NCBI GenBank assembly: GCA_900540885.1
Contig: UQHJ01000008.1
Span: 1-59,341 of the forward strand
Source: an uncultured Prevotella sp.
Lineage (GTDB): Bacteria; Bacteroidota; Bacteroidia; Bacteroidales; Bacteroidaceae
DNA: 59,341 nucleotides
Direction: 5' to 3'
How positions within the stretch are numbered: position 1 is the stretch's first letter; each line of letters opens with the position of its first letter. Position numbers and translations under genes: made by a program. Below the pieces are notes generated by a model. That model ran no database searches. It had not been told where the DNA came from and saw only the letters and a program-made list of their open reading frames with translations. Of the stretch, positions 8,893 to 17,500 are shown in pieces.

Positions 8893-10658
8893 GACAACTG
8901 AGTTACAAGCAAAAACTGCTACTCAACTTCACCCTCCTTTTCGCTATATTTACAATACTGCTTGTCGTCTTTCAATACAATCGCGAGCGACAATATAAAC
9001 GCGACTTACTTGACTCGCGCTTACGCAGTTATGCCGACATGGTAGCCGAAACCGTTGACGCCCAATACGAAGGCAACGGCACCATTAGCTTGCAACAAAT
9101 CACACAAGTGCTGCCCAAAGACTTACGTCTAACGGTTATCAATCGACGAGGCGACGTTTGCTTTGAATCTACCCACCACAACATTGTCGAGATGGGGAAC
9201 CACTTGAGTCGCCCTGAAGTAAAGGCTGCTATTAATAGCACTGACGGTAATGATATTCGCGTATCAGAGACTGATCATCGCGAATACTTCTATTATGCAA
9301 AAGACTATACACACTATATTGTGCGTGTAGCTCTGCCCTACGACGCAACTGTACAAAATTTTATGAAGGCGGACAACATCTTTCTGTGGTTCGCACTTAT
9401 GCTCTTCCCAATTGCTTTAGTCATACTCATTCACATTTCCGACCGCTTTGGCAAAGCCGTATCAGGCCTACGTAACTTTATGCAATCGGCCGATCGAGGA
9501 TTGGTGGACTACGACCATATCAACTTTCCACACTCTGAATTAGGCGAAATAGGACGCGCCATTATGCTTAAATATAAGCAATTGGAGGAATCGAGCCAAC
9601 AAATTTCATTAGAGCGCGAACGACTCATGCGTCACTTTCACTACTTCGAAGAGGGAATTGCCATATTCACCCCCAATTGTCAACACATCTATGCCAATCC
9701 GCGCTTCATGCAATATGTCAACCTACTGCTTGAACACCCTACGCCTAATGTTGATGCAATATGGCAAAACAAAGCCTTTGCCCCTGCACGAGAATTTGTC
9801 GAGCTAAACAAAGGCACACGCTCAATAGCAGAAGAAGCTCCCATCTTTCGTTTCAACTTACAAGCTGGCAGCACCACTTTCAGCGTACAACTACTCATCT
9901 ATAGCGACGGAAGTTTTGAACTTTCATTGGCCGACATCACAAAAGCCGAAAAGAACAAGAAGTTGAAGCAACAGATGAGTAACAATATTACACACGAGTT
10001 GCGCACACCCGTTAGCAGCGTTCGTGGTTATATCGAAACGATTCTTAACCACCCCGATCTCAGCACGGAGCGTAAAACCTATTTTCTTGAAAAGGCTTAC
10101 ACGCAAATTGAACGATTAACGGACCTTATTCGCGATGTAGCTCTCATCACAAAGACAGAAGAGGCAGCCGATCTGATGCCACGCGAAGAGGTAAACATCG
10201 CACATGTCGTGACCGATGCGCAAGAAGATCTTCATGCACAATTTGAGCAAACGCACATGCAGCTCTTTACAACCCTGCCAGCCGACTTAAACATTTATGG
10301 CAACTATTCGCTCATCTATTCTATCTTCCGCAATTTAATGGAAAATAGTTTACGCTATGCTGGTGATGGAAAAGAGATACATATCAACTGCTACAACATC
10401 ACGCCCGACTACCTTTACTTCTCGGTTTACGACACGGGCATAGGAGTTGCCGAAGAACATTTACCAAGACTATTTGAGCGTTTTTATCGTGTAACGGAAG
10501 GACGCACGCGCGACAATGGTGGCACGGGTTTAGGACTCTCTATCGTGCGCAATGCTGTTACCTTCCACCATGGCGACATCGCTGTGCGCAATCGTAAAGA
10601 GGGCGGTCTCGAATACTTGTTTACACTAAAAAACGAGAAAAAAGACCCTTTTCGTTAA
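8889..10658 (+). CDS. rprX: sensor histidine kinase (RprX-like)
   Basis: The 589-residue inner-membrane sensor has two membrane segments (about 9-28 and 157-178) framing a periplasmic domain of roughly 125 residues. After a HAMP-like linker there is a PAS-like stretch, then the H box NNITHELRTPVSS (His near 369), N box NLMENSLRYA, G1 DTGIGV and G2 GGTGLGLSIV, so the kinase core is complete. It is translationally coupled to the upstream regulator (four-base overlap) and is the last gene of the pair; an inverted-repeat element follows. Confidence 0.9.
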   Translation: MRQLSYKQKLLLNFTLLFAIFTILLVVFQYNRERQYKRDLLDSRLRSYADMVAETVDAQYEGNGTISLQQITQVLPKDLRLTVINRRGDVCFESTHHNIVEMGNHLSRPEVKAAINSTDGNDIRVSETDHREYFYYAKDYTHYIVRVALPYDATVQNFMKADNIFLWFALMLFPIALVILIHISDRFGKAVSGLRNFMQSADRGLVDYDHINFPHSELGEIGRAIMLKYKQLEESSQQISLERERLMRHFHYFEEGIAIFTPNCQHIYANPRFMQYVNLLLEHPTPNVDAIWQNKAFAPAREFVELNKGTRSIAEEAPIFRFNLQAGSTTFSVQLLIYSDGSFELSLADITKAEKNKKLKQQMSNNITHELRTPVSSVRGYIETILNHPDLSTERKTYFLEKAYTQIERLTDLIRDVALITKTEEAADLMPREEVNIAHVVTDAQEDLHAQFEQTHMQLFTTLPADLNIYGNYSLIYSIFRNLMENSLRYAGDGKEIHINCYNITPDYLYFSVYDTGIGVAEEHLPRLFERFYRVTEGRTRDNGGTGLGLSIVRNAVTFHHGDIAVRNRKEGGLEYLFTLKNEKKDPFR

Positions 10659-10724
10659 GCCAAATGAGCAAAAGAAAGCTTGCTTTCATTTTGCCATGGC
10701 GAGAAAAGGTGCGCGAATGCGAAC

Positions 10725-10894
10725 GATAAACTGGGGCCTCTCCCCTACCCCTCCCCGACAGGAAGGAGGGAACAAGTTACTTTTACTTCTTTAGTTTTCT
10801 GATGGATTTTCAGTTAGAAACGCAATAAGTAGAGGTTTCTTATTCCCCTTCTCCAGTCGGGGAGGAGTTTTAGGGGGAGAGGCCCCAGTTTATC
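10725..10894. mobile_element. 170-bp MITE-like element with 21-bp perfect terminal inverted repeats
   Basis: GATAAACTGGGGCCTCTCCCC at the left end (10725-10745) is matched exactly by its reverse complement at 10874-10894. Inner complementarity (CCCTCCCCGAC with GTCGGGGAGG) continues the fold. No ORF is inside. The terminal sequence belongs to the same family as the hairpin at 7775-7838. Confidence 0.75.
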
Positions 10895-10946
10895 CGTCTT
10901 AACACAAACTTAACAACTTTGTAATAAACTCACAACATCAGCACCG

Positions 10947-10954
10947 TACTTTTG
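10947..10954 (+). promoter_or_regulatory. -7 box of the phosphate transporter gene
   Basis: TACTTTTG matches TAnnTTTG. The nearest TTTG (10918-10921) is 25 bases upstream, longer than usual, so the -33 assignment is weak. The transcript would start near 10962. Confidence 0.5.
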
Positions 10955-11000
10955 CACACAAATAATAAATCTACACACAATTAATTAAAATTGCAAAAGT

Positions 11001-13253
11001 ATGGAATGGATGTACTTAGGAATGGTCATATTCCTCTTCATTCTTGCCGCATTCGACCTCTGGGTAGGCGTGAGCAATGATGCGGTGAATTTCTTAAACT
11101 CAGCCATTGGTTCAAGGGCAGCCAAATTCCGCTCACTGGTAATCATTGCGGGCATAGGTATATTTTGCGGCTGCGTATTGAGCAATGGTATGATGGACAT
11201 TGCTCGACATGGCATCTTTACCCCACAGTATTTTAGTTTTCAAGATGTCATGTACATCTATATAGCTGTAATGGTGACCGACATCGTGTTGCTCGACATT
11301 TTCAACTCTTTCGGTATGCCAACGTCTACCACCGTTTCGATGGTGTTCGAACTCTTAGGTGCAGCCTTTGCCTTTACGATGTTAAAGGTAGCAGGCGGTG
11401 ACGCCAGCCTCAGCATGGCTGATTACTTAAACACGTCAAAGGCCTTAGAGGTGATCATGGGTATCTTCCTCAGTGTGCCCATAGCCTTTATCTTTGGTTC
11501 ACTTATTCAATACCTTACTCGTATCGTCTTTACGTTTAGCATTGCCAAGAACATACGTTATAAGATTGGTATCTTCGGTGGCATTGCCATTACCGCCATT
11601 CTTTATTTCATGTTGTTCAAGGGATTGAAGGACCTCTCATTTATGAGCGCTGACGTAAAGAACTACATTCACACACACATTCTTACTATCCTTGGTTGCA
11701 TCTTTGTCATAGCAACGATCGTCATGCAGATACTACACACGCTGAAGGTAAACGTTTTCCGCGTGATTGTATTGATTGGTACATTGGCCCTTTCTACCGC
11801 CTTTGCAGGTAACGATTTAGTTAACTTTATTGGTGTGCCCTTGGCAGGATTCTCTTCTTACTGCGACTTTACAACGAATGGTGCAGGCCTTACGCCCGAC
11901 GCCTTTATGATGTCGTCACTGGCTGAATCGGCCAAAACGCCTATTTACTTCTTAGCCGCAGCAGGTGCTATCATGGTATTTGCCCTTGCCACTTCTAAGA
12001 AGGCACGCAAAGTGACCGAAACGGAAGTAGGACTCTCACGTAAGAATGAGGGCGAAGAGATGTTTGGCTCATCAAAGGTGGCTCGCAGTTTAGTACGTTG
12101 GGGCAACTCTATTGGCACCACTATCGCCAATATCACTCCCGCACCCGTAGCACGCTTCATTGAGAGCCGTTTCCAAGTGCCCGAAGAAGCTGTTGACAAT
12201 CAAGCTGCTTACGATATGTGTCGCGCTTCAACCAACTTGGTCGTATCTTCTTTGCTCATTGCCTTAGGTACTTCACTCAAACTGCCCCTTTCTACCACAT
12301 TCGTCACCTTTATGGTAGCCATGGGTTCGTCATTATCCGACCGCGCTTGGGGACGTGAAAGTGCCGTATTCCGCATCACGGGGGTGCTTACCGTTATTGG
12401 TGGCTGGTTCATCACAGCCGGTGTAGCCTTTACGGCATGCTTCTTTGTAGCTATGGTCATGAACTTTGGTGGCGTCGTAGCCGTTGTAATTATTGTAGTA
12501 GCAGGCATCTATAGTATCATTCACAGTCAGCAACGCTTTAGCAAGAAGCAAAAAGAGCTGCAAGAGGGTGACGTTCTCTTCCAACAGATGTTGGCTGAAC
12601 AAGACCGCAAGGCTATCATTCCGATGTTGGCGCGCCACATAAGCATGAGCATTGCCGAGACGCTCAACAAGTATGCCAATGCACTCATCGAAAGTAGCAA
12701 CGGTCTCTTCACTGAGTCGCTCCGTCCGCTACGCCACTCTCTACGTGACCTCAATCAAGAGAAGCGCACGCTAAAGAATCTGCGTCGTCGCGAAACAATT
12801 TGCTTACGTCGCTCTCAACCACCCATTGCAGCCATTCGCCTTAGTACGAACTTCCACTTGATTCACAATTCATTGCGACAGATGCTTTATGGACTCATTC
12901 GTATGGCTGAACCTGCACGCGAACACGTTGACAACAACTTTAGCCCCATTGATAATGAAGTGGCCGAACGCTTCTGTCAGGTACGCAACGAAGTGGTTTC
13001 GCTCATGACTAAAGTGACTGAAAACCTACGTAATCAGCGCGCTACCGAGAATGATGCATTGGTTAACAACTGTCACGAAGCGAAGAAGCACATTGAAGAC
13101 TTTATTCAAAACATTGGTGTTGCCATTCAGGGCGAAGACAATAATCTCAATTCTTTTACGCTCGTGCTCCACATGGCACAAGAGTTACAGCAATTGGTTA
13201 TTGAATTAGAAACTTTACTCACCACCCTACAAAACTTCCGTCAACAACTCTAA
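11001..13253 (+). CDS. PiT-family inorganic phosphate transporter with C-terminal cytoplasmic domain
   Basis: The 750-residue membrane protein belongs to the PHO4/PiT family of proton- or sodium-coupled phosphate carriers. The two family signatures are visible: VGVSNDAVNFLNSAIGSRAA near the N terminus and AFAGNDLVNFIGVPLAG near residue 275. About a dozen hydrophobic segments run to roughly residue 510. The remaining 240 residues are soluble and helical, with repeated charged heptads, and resemble PhoU-like helical bundles often attached to Bacteroidetes PiT proteins; that resemblance is inferred. A porin gene follows after a hairpin, suggesting a phosphate-uptake unit spanning both membranes. 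Confidence 0.9.
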   Translation: MEWMYLGMVIFLFILAAFDLWVGVSNDAVNFLNSAIGSRAAKFRSLVIIAGIGIFCGCVLSNGMMDIARHGIFTPQYFSFQDVMYIYIAVMVTDIVLLDIFNSFGMPTSTTVSMVFELLGAAFAFTMLKVAGGDASLSMADYLNTSKALEVIMGIFLSVPIAFIFGSLIQYLTRIVFTFSIAKNIRYKIGIFGGIAITAILYFMLFKGLKDLSFMSADVKNYIHTHILTILGCIFVIATIVMQILHTLKVNVFRVIVLIGTLALSTAFAGNDLVNFIGVPLAGFSSYCDFTTNGAGLTPDAFMMSSLAESAKTPIYFLAAAGAIMVFALATSKKARKVTETEVGLSRKNEGEEMFGSSKVARSLVRWGNSIGTTIANITPAPVARFIESRFQVPEEAVDNQAAYDMCRASTNLVVSSLLIALGTSLKLPLSTTFVTFMVAMGSSLSDRAWGRESAVFRITGVLTVIGGWFITAGVAFTACFFVAMVMNFGGVVAVVIIVVAGIYSIIHSQQRFSKKQKELQEGDVLFQQMLAEQDRKAIIPMLARHISMSIAETLNKYANALIESSNGLFTESLRPLRHSLRDLNQEKRTLKNLRRRETICLRRSQPPIAAIRLSTNFHLIHNSLRQMLYGLIRMAEPAREHVDNNFSPIDNEVAERFCQVRNEVVSLMTKVTENLRNQRATENDALVNNCHEAKKHIEDFIQNIGVAIQGEDNNLNSFTLVLHMAQELQQLVIELETLLTTLQNFRQQL

Positions 13254-13268
13254 ATAACACAAACATTT

Positions 13269-13305
13269 GGCGAGGCATCACCCTTGCGTGATACCTCGCC
13301 TATTT
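13269..13305 (+). terminator. hairpin between transporter and porin
   Basis: GGCGAGGCATCAC (13269-13281) pairs with GTGATACCTCGCC (13288-13300), followed by TATTTT. It ends nine bases before the porin ATG, so it may act as a partial terminator or a processing/attenuation site rather than a complete stop. Confidence 0.65.
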
Positions 13306-13313
13306 TACTCAAG

Positions 13314-14342
13314 ATGAAAACTTTACTCACCGCCCTCTTTTTTATGAGTTGTTCAGCCCTCGCATTGGCTGATAACGCTGACTCCGTAAAGACTAAGAAG
13401 TTTGACTACTTACCCAAAGTCAGCGGAACGATTCGAGGCAAAATGGAATACCAAACCAACGAGAAGGAAAGCCGCTTTGAAGTGCGCACCGCTCGCGTGG
13501 CTTTAGACGGTTTCGTCACACCGATTGTTAACTACAAAGCCGAAATCGACCTTTCGGACGAAGGACAAATCAAGATGCTTGATGCCTACGCGGGTGTATT
13601 GCCCACAAAGGGAGTGGCCCTTCGCATTGGTCAGATGCGCGTTCCCTTCAGTATCGATGCTCACCGTTCACCACATAAACAGTATTTCGCAAACCGTTCG
13701 TTTATAGCCAAACAAGTAGGCAACGTGCGCGATGTGGGCATTTATGGTAGCTATACTCTCGACAAAGTTCCCTTGGTCATAGAGGCAGGTGCATTTAATG
13801 GTTCTGGACTGACTAATCAAAAGAACTATTGGACGAAAGAGTTTAACTTCTCTGCTAAGGCGCAATACTTCTTACCCTGTGGCCTCACATTGGAGGCTTC
13901 CGTACAAAAGATTTCGCCTAACGGCATTCATACATATTTATACGATGGGGGCGTTACCTTTCACCGCGACCGTTGGACACTCGAGGCCGAATATCTGCGC
14001 AAACACTATCAGAACAAGGCGTTTAACAACGTGAATGCTTGGGATGCCTTTGTTTGCTACGACTTACCACTGAAGAAAGCATTTAGCAAGGTGAGTTTCT
14101 TAGCTCGCTATGATATGATGAATAATCACAGTGACGGCACACTTACTGACGAAGGGAAGCTCAAACTCACTGATGCACGTCGCCAACGTGTTACTGGGGG
14201 TGTTACACTCAGCATGGCCATGAGCAAAAAGGTACTGGCCGACATTCGTCTCAACTACGAAAAGTACTTCTACGATGACCTTACCTTGGCTAAGCCCTCA
14301 GAGCGCGATAAGGCGGTAGTTGAATTGGTCGTACACTTCTAA
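13314..14342 (+). CDS. phosphate-selective-type outer-membrane porin (OprP/OprO family)
   Basis: I start this at the ATG at 13314, which begins a clear signal peptide (MKTLLTALFFMSCSALALA); longer frames run back into a hairpin. The mature protein is about 320 residues of alternating beta strands. The segment RIGQMRVPFSID followed by FANRSFIAKQVGNVRDVGIYG is typical of the porin O/P family, and the C terminus ends in an aromatic residue (VELVVHF), as expected for insertion by the BAM machinery. Placement directly behind a PiT phosphate carrier supports a role in phosphate entry across the outer membrane. Confidence 0.85.
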   Translation: MKTLLTALFFMSCSALALADNADSVKTKKFDYLPKVSGTIRGKMEYQTNEKESRFEVRTARVALDGFVTPIVNYKAEIDLSDEGQIKMLDAYAGVLPTKGVALRIGQMRVPFSIDAHRSPHKQYFANRSFIAKQVGNVRDVGIYGSYTLDKVPLVIEAGAFNGSGLTNQKNYWTKEFNFSAKAQYFLPCGLTLEASVQKISPNGIHTYLYDGGVTFHRDRWTLEAEYLRKHYQNKAFNNVNAWDAFVCYDLPLKKAFSKVSFLARYDMMNNHSDGTLTDEGKLKLTDARRQRVTGGVTLSMAMSKKVLADIRLNYEKYFYDDLTLAKPSERDKAVVELVVHF

Positions 14343-14395
14343 CAACACATAAAAGCACTAATTTGAGTTCATAACTTAACTTTTTACACGATAAA

Positions 14396-14426
14396 TTTGT
14401 GCTTTATAGTTTTTTCATTACCTTTG
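14396..14426 (+). promoter_or_regulatory. tRNA-Arg promoter
   Basis: TTTG (14396-14399), 19 bases, then TACCTTTG (14419-14426): a textbook Bacteroidetes promoter, placed 17 bases before the tRNA. Confidence 0.8.
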
Positions 14427-14442
14427 CAACTCGAAAATCGTA

Positions 14443-14517
14443 GGCTCCGTAGCTCAGTTGGATTAGAGCAACGCCCTTCTAAGGCGTGGGTCTTGGGTTC
14501 GAGCCCCAACGGAGTCA
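14443..14517 (+). tRNA. tRNA-Arg(UCU)
   Basis: A full cloverleaf can be drawn. The acceptor stem GGCTCCG pairs with CGGAGTC (one G-U), the D arm is GCTC/GAGC, the anticodon stem ACGCC/GGCGT encloses the loop CTTCTAA giving anticodon TCT (14478-14480), and the T arm contains GGTTCGAGCCCC. CCA is not encoded. Decaying accessory DNA starts just downstream, as is common beside tRNA genes. Confidence 0.95.
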
Positions 14518-14553
14518 CCGAGTGATTTCTAAGGAAATCAGAAGGCAAAAAGT

Positions 14554-14597
14554 ATAAGTGGTATTTACATTGATGTAGATACCACTTATTTTGTTTT
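14554..14597 (+). terminator. terminator after tRNA-Arg
   Basis: ATAAGTGGTAT (14554-14564) pairs with ATACCACTTAT (14579-14589), followed by TTTGTTTT. Confidence 0.8.
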
Positions 14598-14668
14598 GAT
14601 TATCAAGCAGAAACGCACTATATTTCATTATGGTGCGAAACAAAAAGGATTTCATTTATCCAATAGTT

Positions 14669-14980
14669 TTAGCCCAATACTAAAGAAAAACGTAATCCAA
14701 GGGCGTCAGCAATTTTCAAGAATGTAGAAAGTTGCATATCAGTTTGCCCCTTTTCTAATGCCGATATATACTCACGCTTTTTACCTATTCGTTCTGCCAA
14801 AGACTTTTGTGTAATATTCTGCTTTTTACGTTCATCTTTAAGCAATTCTGCATAATACCATGCTTTAGCTTTGGCATCAAACTCTTTGCGTTCAACACTT
14901 TTCTCACTCCCATATTTTTCGTTTAGGACATCATCGAATCTACGCAATGACACCAATTTATTTTCATTAAGTTTCAGCAT
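14669..14980 (-). CDS. XRE/HigA-type antitoxin
   Basis: This 103-residue protein carries a helix-turn-helix of the XRE/Cro type in its C-terminal half (KKQNITQKSLAERIGKKREYISALEKGQTDMQLSTFLKIADALG). The N-terminal part (LRRFDDVLNEKYG...) is the dimerisation or neutralising arm seen in HigA-type antitoxins encoded after the toxin. The gene starts four bases after the stop of the RelE/HigB-like toxin frame, the standard toxin-first arrangement. The reading frame is intact even though the toxin gene next to it has a stop at codon 2. Confidence 0.85.
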   Translation of the reverse strand: MLKLNENKLVSLRRFDDVLNEKYGSEKSVERKEFDAKAKAWYYAELLKDERKKQNITQKSLAERIGKKREYISALEKGQTDMQLSTFLKIADALGLRFSLVLG

Positions 14981-14984
14981 ATAA

Positions 14985-15332
14985 CTATTCCTCCATATAT
15001 TTCATTAAGATACTCTCAGCAGTTCTCACTTCTGCTTTATATTGCTTAGAATCTTTCTTCAAAAAAGAGTTTAGGACAAGAACACGATGTGCTTGAATAA
15101 AGTTGTCATGATCTATGGCAAGCATTATTGAGCGATATTCGTTATGACCGATAGAAATACGAAGTTCATAGAAGTCTGTGTTCTCTAAACTTTTTACAAA
15201 TTTCTTATTGACAATGTATTGCGTTCGAATCATATTAAAAGCATAATCATACTTTTCTTGTGTACGCTCATCTAAGTTATCATAGAAATCATCAAACTCT
15301 CTAGAAAAGAGAATTTCTCTTATTGTTTACAT
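14985..15332 (-). pseudogene. RelE/HigB-like toxin, interrupted by TAA at codon 2
   Basis: The open part from the ATG at 15233 encodes 82 residues with the RelE-family segment DFYELRISIGHNEYRSIML. The homologous-looking sequence continues upstream in the same frame (REILFSREFDDFYDNLDERT...) back to an ATG at 15330-15332, but the next codon is TAA (15327-15329). A TACATTTG promoter box sits only five bases before that ATG. Restoring codon 2 would give a normal-sized toxin of about 115 residues. Initiation at a non-ATG codon such as ATA at 15321-15323 cannot be excluded. A start at 15233 would lose 33 N-terminal codons. Confidence 0.65.
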
Positions 15333-15336
15333 ACTG

Positions 15337-15344
15337 CAAATGTA
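15337..15344 (-). promoter_or_regulatory. -7 box of the first toxin-antitoxin locus
   Basis: On the minus strand TACATTTG matches TAnnTTTG and would start transcription near 15330, at or just inside the toxin ATG, so the natural message may be nearly leaderless. Confidence 0.45.
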
Positions 15345-15436
15345 ATAAATTTATTCTGTAAATAAATATCTTTGGAATTTATTTCTTACATAAACACCTC
15401 CAACCCATTTATTTCAAACACGCACACATATCTCAA

Positions 15437-15600
15437 TTGTCGGATTTCATTAAAGACCGCACCGCCTTTACTTTCTTGGCGGGCGATCCTTTCTTTCAGC
15501 TTCAAGCCTTAGCATTGGCTCTCTTGCGTGTAGTGCGCTTGGCGGCAGACTTTCTCGTGCGCTTGGACGTGGTGGTAGGAGCGGCAGAGGCGGGGCTGCA
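15437..15600 (-). pseudogene. remnant of a Lys/Arg/Ala-rich basic tail
   Basis: The minus strand encodes TTTSKRTRKSAAKRTTRKRA followed, across two in-frame TGA codons, by KKGSPAKKVKAVRSLMKSDN and a final stop. Such tails are seen on histone H1-like and HU-like DNA-binding proteins, but no folded domain remains here, so the family is only a guess. GC content is higher than in the flanking DNA. Confidence 0.3.
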
Positions 15601-15639
15601 TGGGAGTAGGGTCAGAACCATCGGGGACGGTGGCGGGCG

Positions 15640-15830
15640 CCTTGCTTCTGCCGTGTCAAGAGATTGTCGGAGCAAGGCGCTTGCCACCGCCCCACATCTA
15701 AACCCTACCCATGTAGCCCACCTCTTCCACTCCTCCACACCCAAGCGCACGAAAAAGCCGCCATGCGCACAGCAAGAGAGCCAATGCGCACGGCGGCTAA
15801 ATGATGGACTGCCCTAAAATGATGTAGGGG
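15640..15830. repeat. dispersed repeat, copy 1
   Basis: The stretch from TGCCGTGTCA to GCACGGCGGCTAAA recurs at 19034-19200 with many identical blocks (for example AAAAAGCCGCCATGCGCACA). It includes a hairpin GCCGCCATGCGCA / TGCGCACGGCGGC. Both copies lie directly downstream of minus-strand genes and so could end their transcripts. Confidence 0.7.
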
Positions 15831-15854
15831 TGGGCTTGGGAGAGAGGGATTACT

Positions 15855-16181
15855 CTACCACAATGCAACTTTACCAGCTGCACCCATATCTAAAAAAGCA
15901 GGAATATTCATAGCTTTGAAGATACGAGCCATGGTACTAAATGTTATACCGTGACCACGCTCTAATCTTGAAATTTGCGATTTCTGCACACCTATCTTTT
16001 CACCAAGTTGTTCTTGTGTAAGATTATTAGCCTTTCGTGCTTGTTTAATCGCTTCCCCCATTTTGTATTCCTGGTATGCTTCCTCTACTTTTTTTTCGAA
16101 AGCATCTCTCTTTGGCGTACCAATTTTGCCAAAGAACTCATCTTGCATTTCATCAAATGATTTCAACTTCAGATCTTCCAT
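15855..16181 (-). CDS. XRE/HigA-type antitoxin, second locus
   Basis: The 108-residue protein has an XRE helix-turn-helix (ARKANNLTQEQLGEKIGVQK then SQISRLERGHGITFSTM) preceded by an N-terminal arm. The start ATG is one base after the stop of the neighbouring toxin frame, giving tight coupling in toxin-first order. It is intact. Together with 14669-15332 it makes two independent toxin-antitoxin loci within 2 kb, each with a good antitoxin and a damaged toxin. Confidence 0.85.
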   Translation of the reverse strand: MEDLKLKSFDEMQDEFFGKIGTPKRDAFEKKVEEAYQEYKMGEAIKQARKANNLTQEQLGEKIGVQKSQISRLERGHGITFSTMARIFKAMNIPAFLDMGAAGKVALW

Positions 16182-16182
16182 A

Positions 16183-16542
16183 TTACTTTCCTTTCTTTTG
16201 TTTCTTGTTATTAAAGTAGATTTCCTTCATTTTTTCAGCTTTTGCTATTTCTTTTGAAGGAGTTTTTTGAGTTTTCTTTATAATGCCGTGCGTTGCAACA
16301 ATCAGCGTATCGGATTCTGTATCCCAAAAGGCAAATAAGCGATACGCTATTTTTTGATACAACGTTCGAAATTCCTATATACCATCTGAGTTTTCCAATT
16401 TTTTGAATAACTCATTGTTTATTTCGCCATATAATACGCGACGTATATTATAATAGATTTTTTCTCTTGCACTATCAGGAATTGATTTTAGAAACTCCTG
16501 AGCATCAATGGCAAAAGCTATTTTGAATTTTGGTTCAGCCAT
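16183..16542 (-). pseudogene. RelE/HigB-like toxin with internal TAG
   Basis: Read from the ATG at 16540-16542, the frame encodes a 119-codon toxin of the Gp49/HigB type (MAEPKFKIAFAIDAQEFLK, then FKKLENSDGI-stop-EFRTLYQ, then YRLFAFWDTESDTLIV). The stop is TAG at 16375-16377, codon 56, at the place where this family usually has an aromatic residue before EFR (W in the common IWEFR motif), so a single TGG-to-TAG change explains it. Everything downstream stays in frame to the natural TAA next to the antitoxin start. Confidence 0.75.
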
Positions 16543-16608
16543 AATGGATTGTTTATAGTTGCAAAGTTATGAAAAGTAGATAATATAGGAAACAAATTGG
16601 GGAGTTTT

Positions 16609-17060
16609 TTATCTCACCCCACCCAAAGAAATACCCCCATAAAAATCATGCTGCGGAAACTTTTCACGCCCAAAATACAACGTGTCAAAAGCATCTGTGC
16701 CATCGGTACGATGCTCCAACGAATCCTCCTCAGATTCGGGATTCTTCTCCGTAGACTTGTTTTTGCGGAAACCATTTCGACTACGTTCCACGCCAGCGGA
16801 CTGAATGGCAAGAATAAGATCGTCATTGTTCTGGCGATTGAAATAAGGCATGAGCCGTTGCTTGCCTAAAAAGCCTTGATTGATGAGCAAGTACTTTTCA
16901 TCATGGCGCATGGGGGTGCCCAAATACACATCTTGCACACTCCAACCATGACGTTCAAACTCATGCACAACTACCCAATGAAAATCTTGGTCGTTCACAG
17001 CATAGTTAGAACCAAGAGCAGTGGCATCATAGTAATAATAGTAATAGATGACACTGTGAT
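16609..17060 (-). pseudogene. terminase large subunit-like prophage fragment, copy 1
   Basis: The minus-strand frame (no start of its own) reads YYYDATALGSNYAVNDQDFH, then VHEFERHGWSVQDVYLG, LLINQGFLGKQRLMPYFNRQ and HRTDGTDAFDTLYFG. That layout resembles the C-terminal nuclease part of phage terminase large subunits in Bacteroidales prophages. The N-terminal ATPase part is missing. A shorter second copy is at 21187-21395. No other phage gene is visible. Confidence 0.55.
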
Positions 17061-17243
17061 TGGTATGTGGTGCGAATGTTTCACTTCGCAGTGAGATATT
17101 TTGCTATAGTGGACAAAAGAGAACATAACGATAATACTCTACGATACAAAAAAGTGATACCAATTTTTTGATGGTGATACCAAAGCACAACTTTTGAACT
17201 GCTGAAAGAAAAAATGATGTATTGACGGATATAATCAGTAAAA

Positions 17244-17500
17244 TTGGTACGAACTGCCCACCTATGGGTTACGTCGGTTATCCGAGCAATAGGTAACTTT
17301 GCATCATCAAATCATGGACTTTCGCCCGAAAAGCGGAAAACCACTTACCAAGCTCCCAACGTGCTGGGTAAGAACGTTTGGATCGGCTCCAATGCAACTA
17401 TCCTGCAAGGCGTGACTATCGGAAACAACGCTGTCGTTGCGGCAGAAGCCGTTGTAACAAAAGACGTTGCGGCAAATACGGTCGCGGGGCGCAGGATTCG
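17244..17500 (+). pseudogene. hexapeptide-repeat acyltransferase fragment
   Basis: Residues translated from about 17355 on show left-handed beta-helix repeats (VLGKNVWIGSNATILQGVTI, then GNNAVVAAEAVVTKDVAANT) as at the C terminus of LacA/maltose-type O-acetyltransferases. The upstream part does not look like the rest of the enzyme, and after VAG the frame runs into sequence of another gene. This is a truncated remnant joined to the next one. Confidence 0.65.

Noticed and set aside
14443..14680. Phage attachment site from the tRNA-Arg 3' end
   Set aside because: No direct repeat of GGTTCGAGCCCCAACGGAG was found elsewhere in the window, and no integrase gene is visible.
15437..15817. 126-residue plus-strand ORF in the GC-rich patch
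   Set aside because: It runs through the dispersed repeat and hairpin and has repeat-like composition; the minus strand carries the more protein-like trace.
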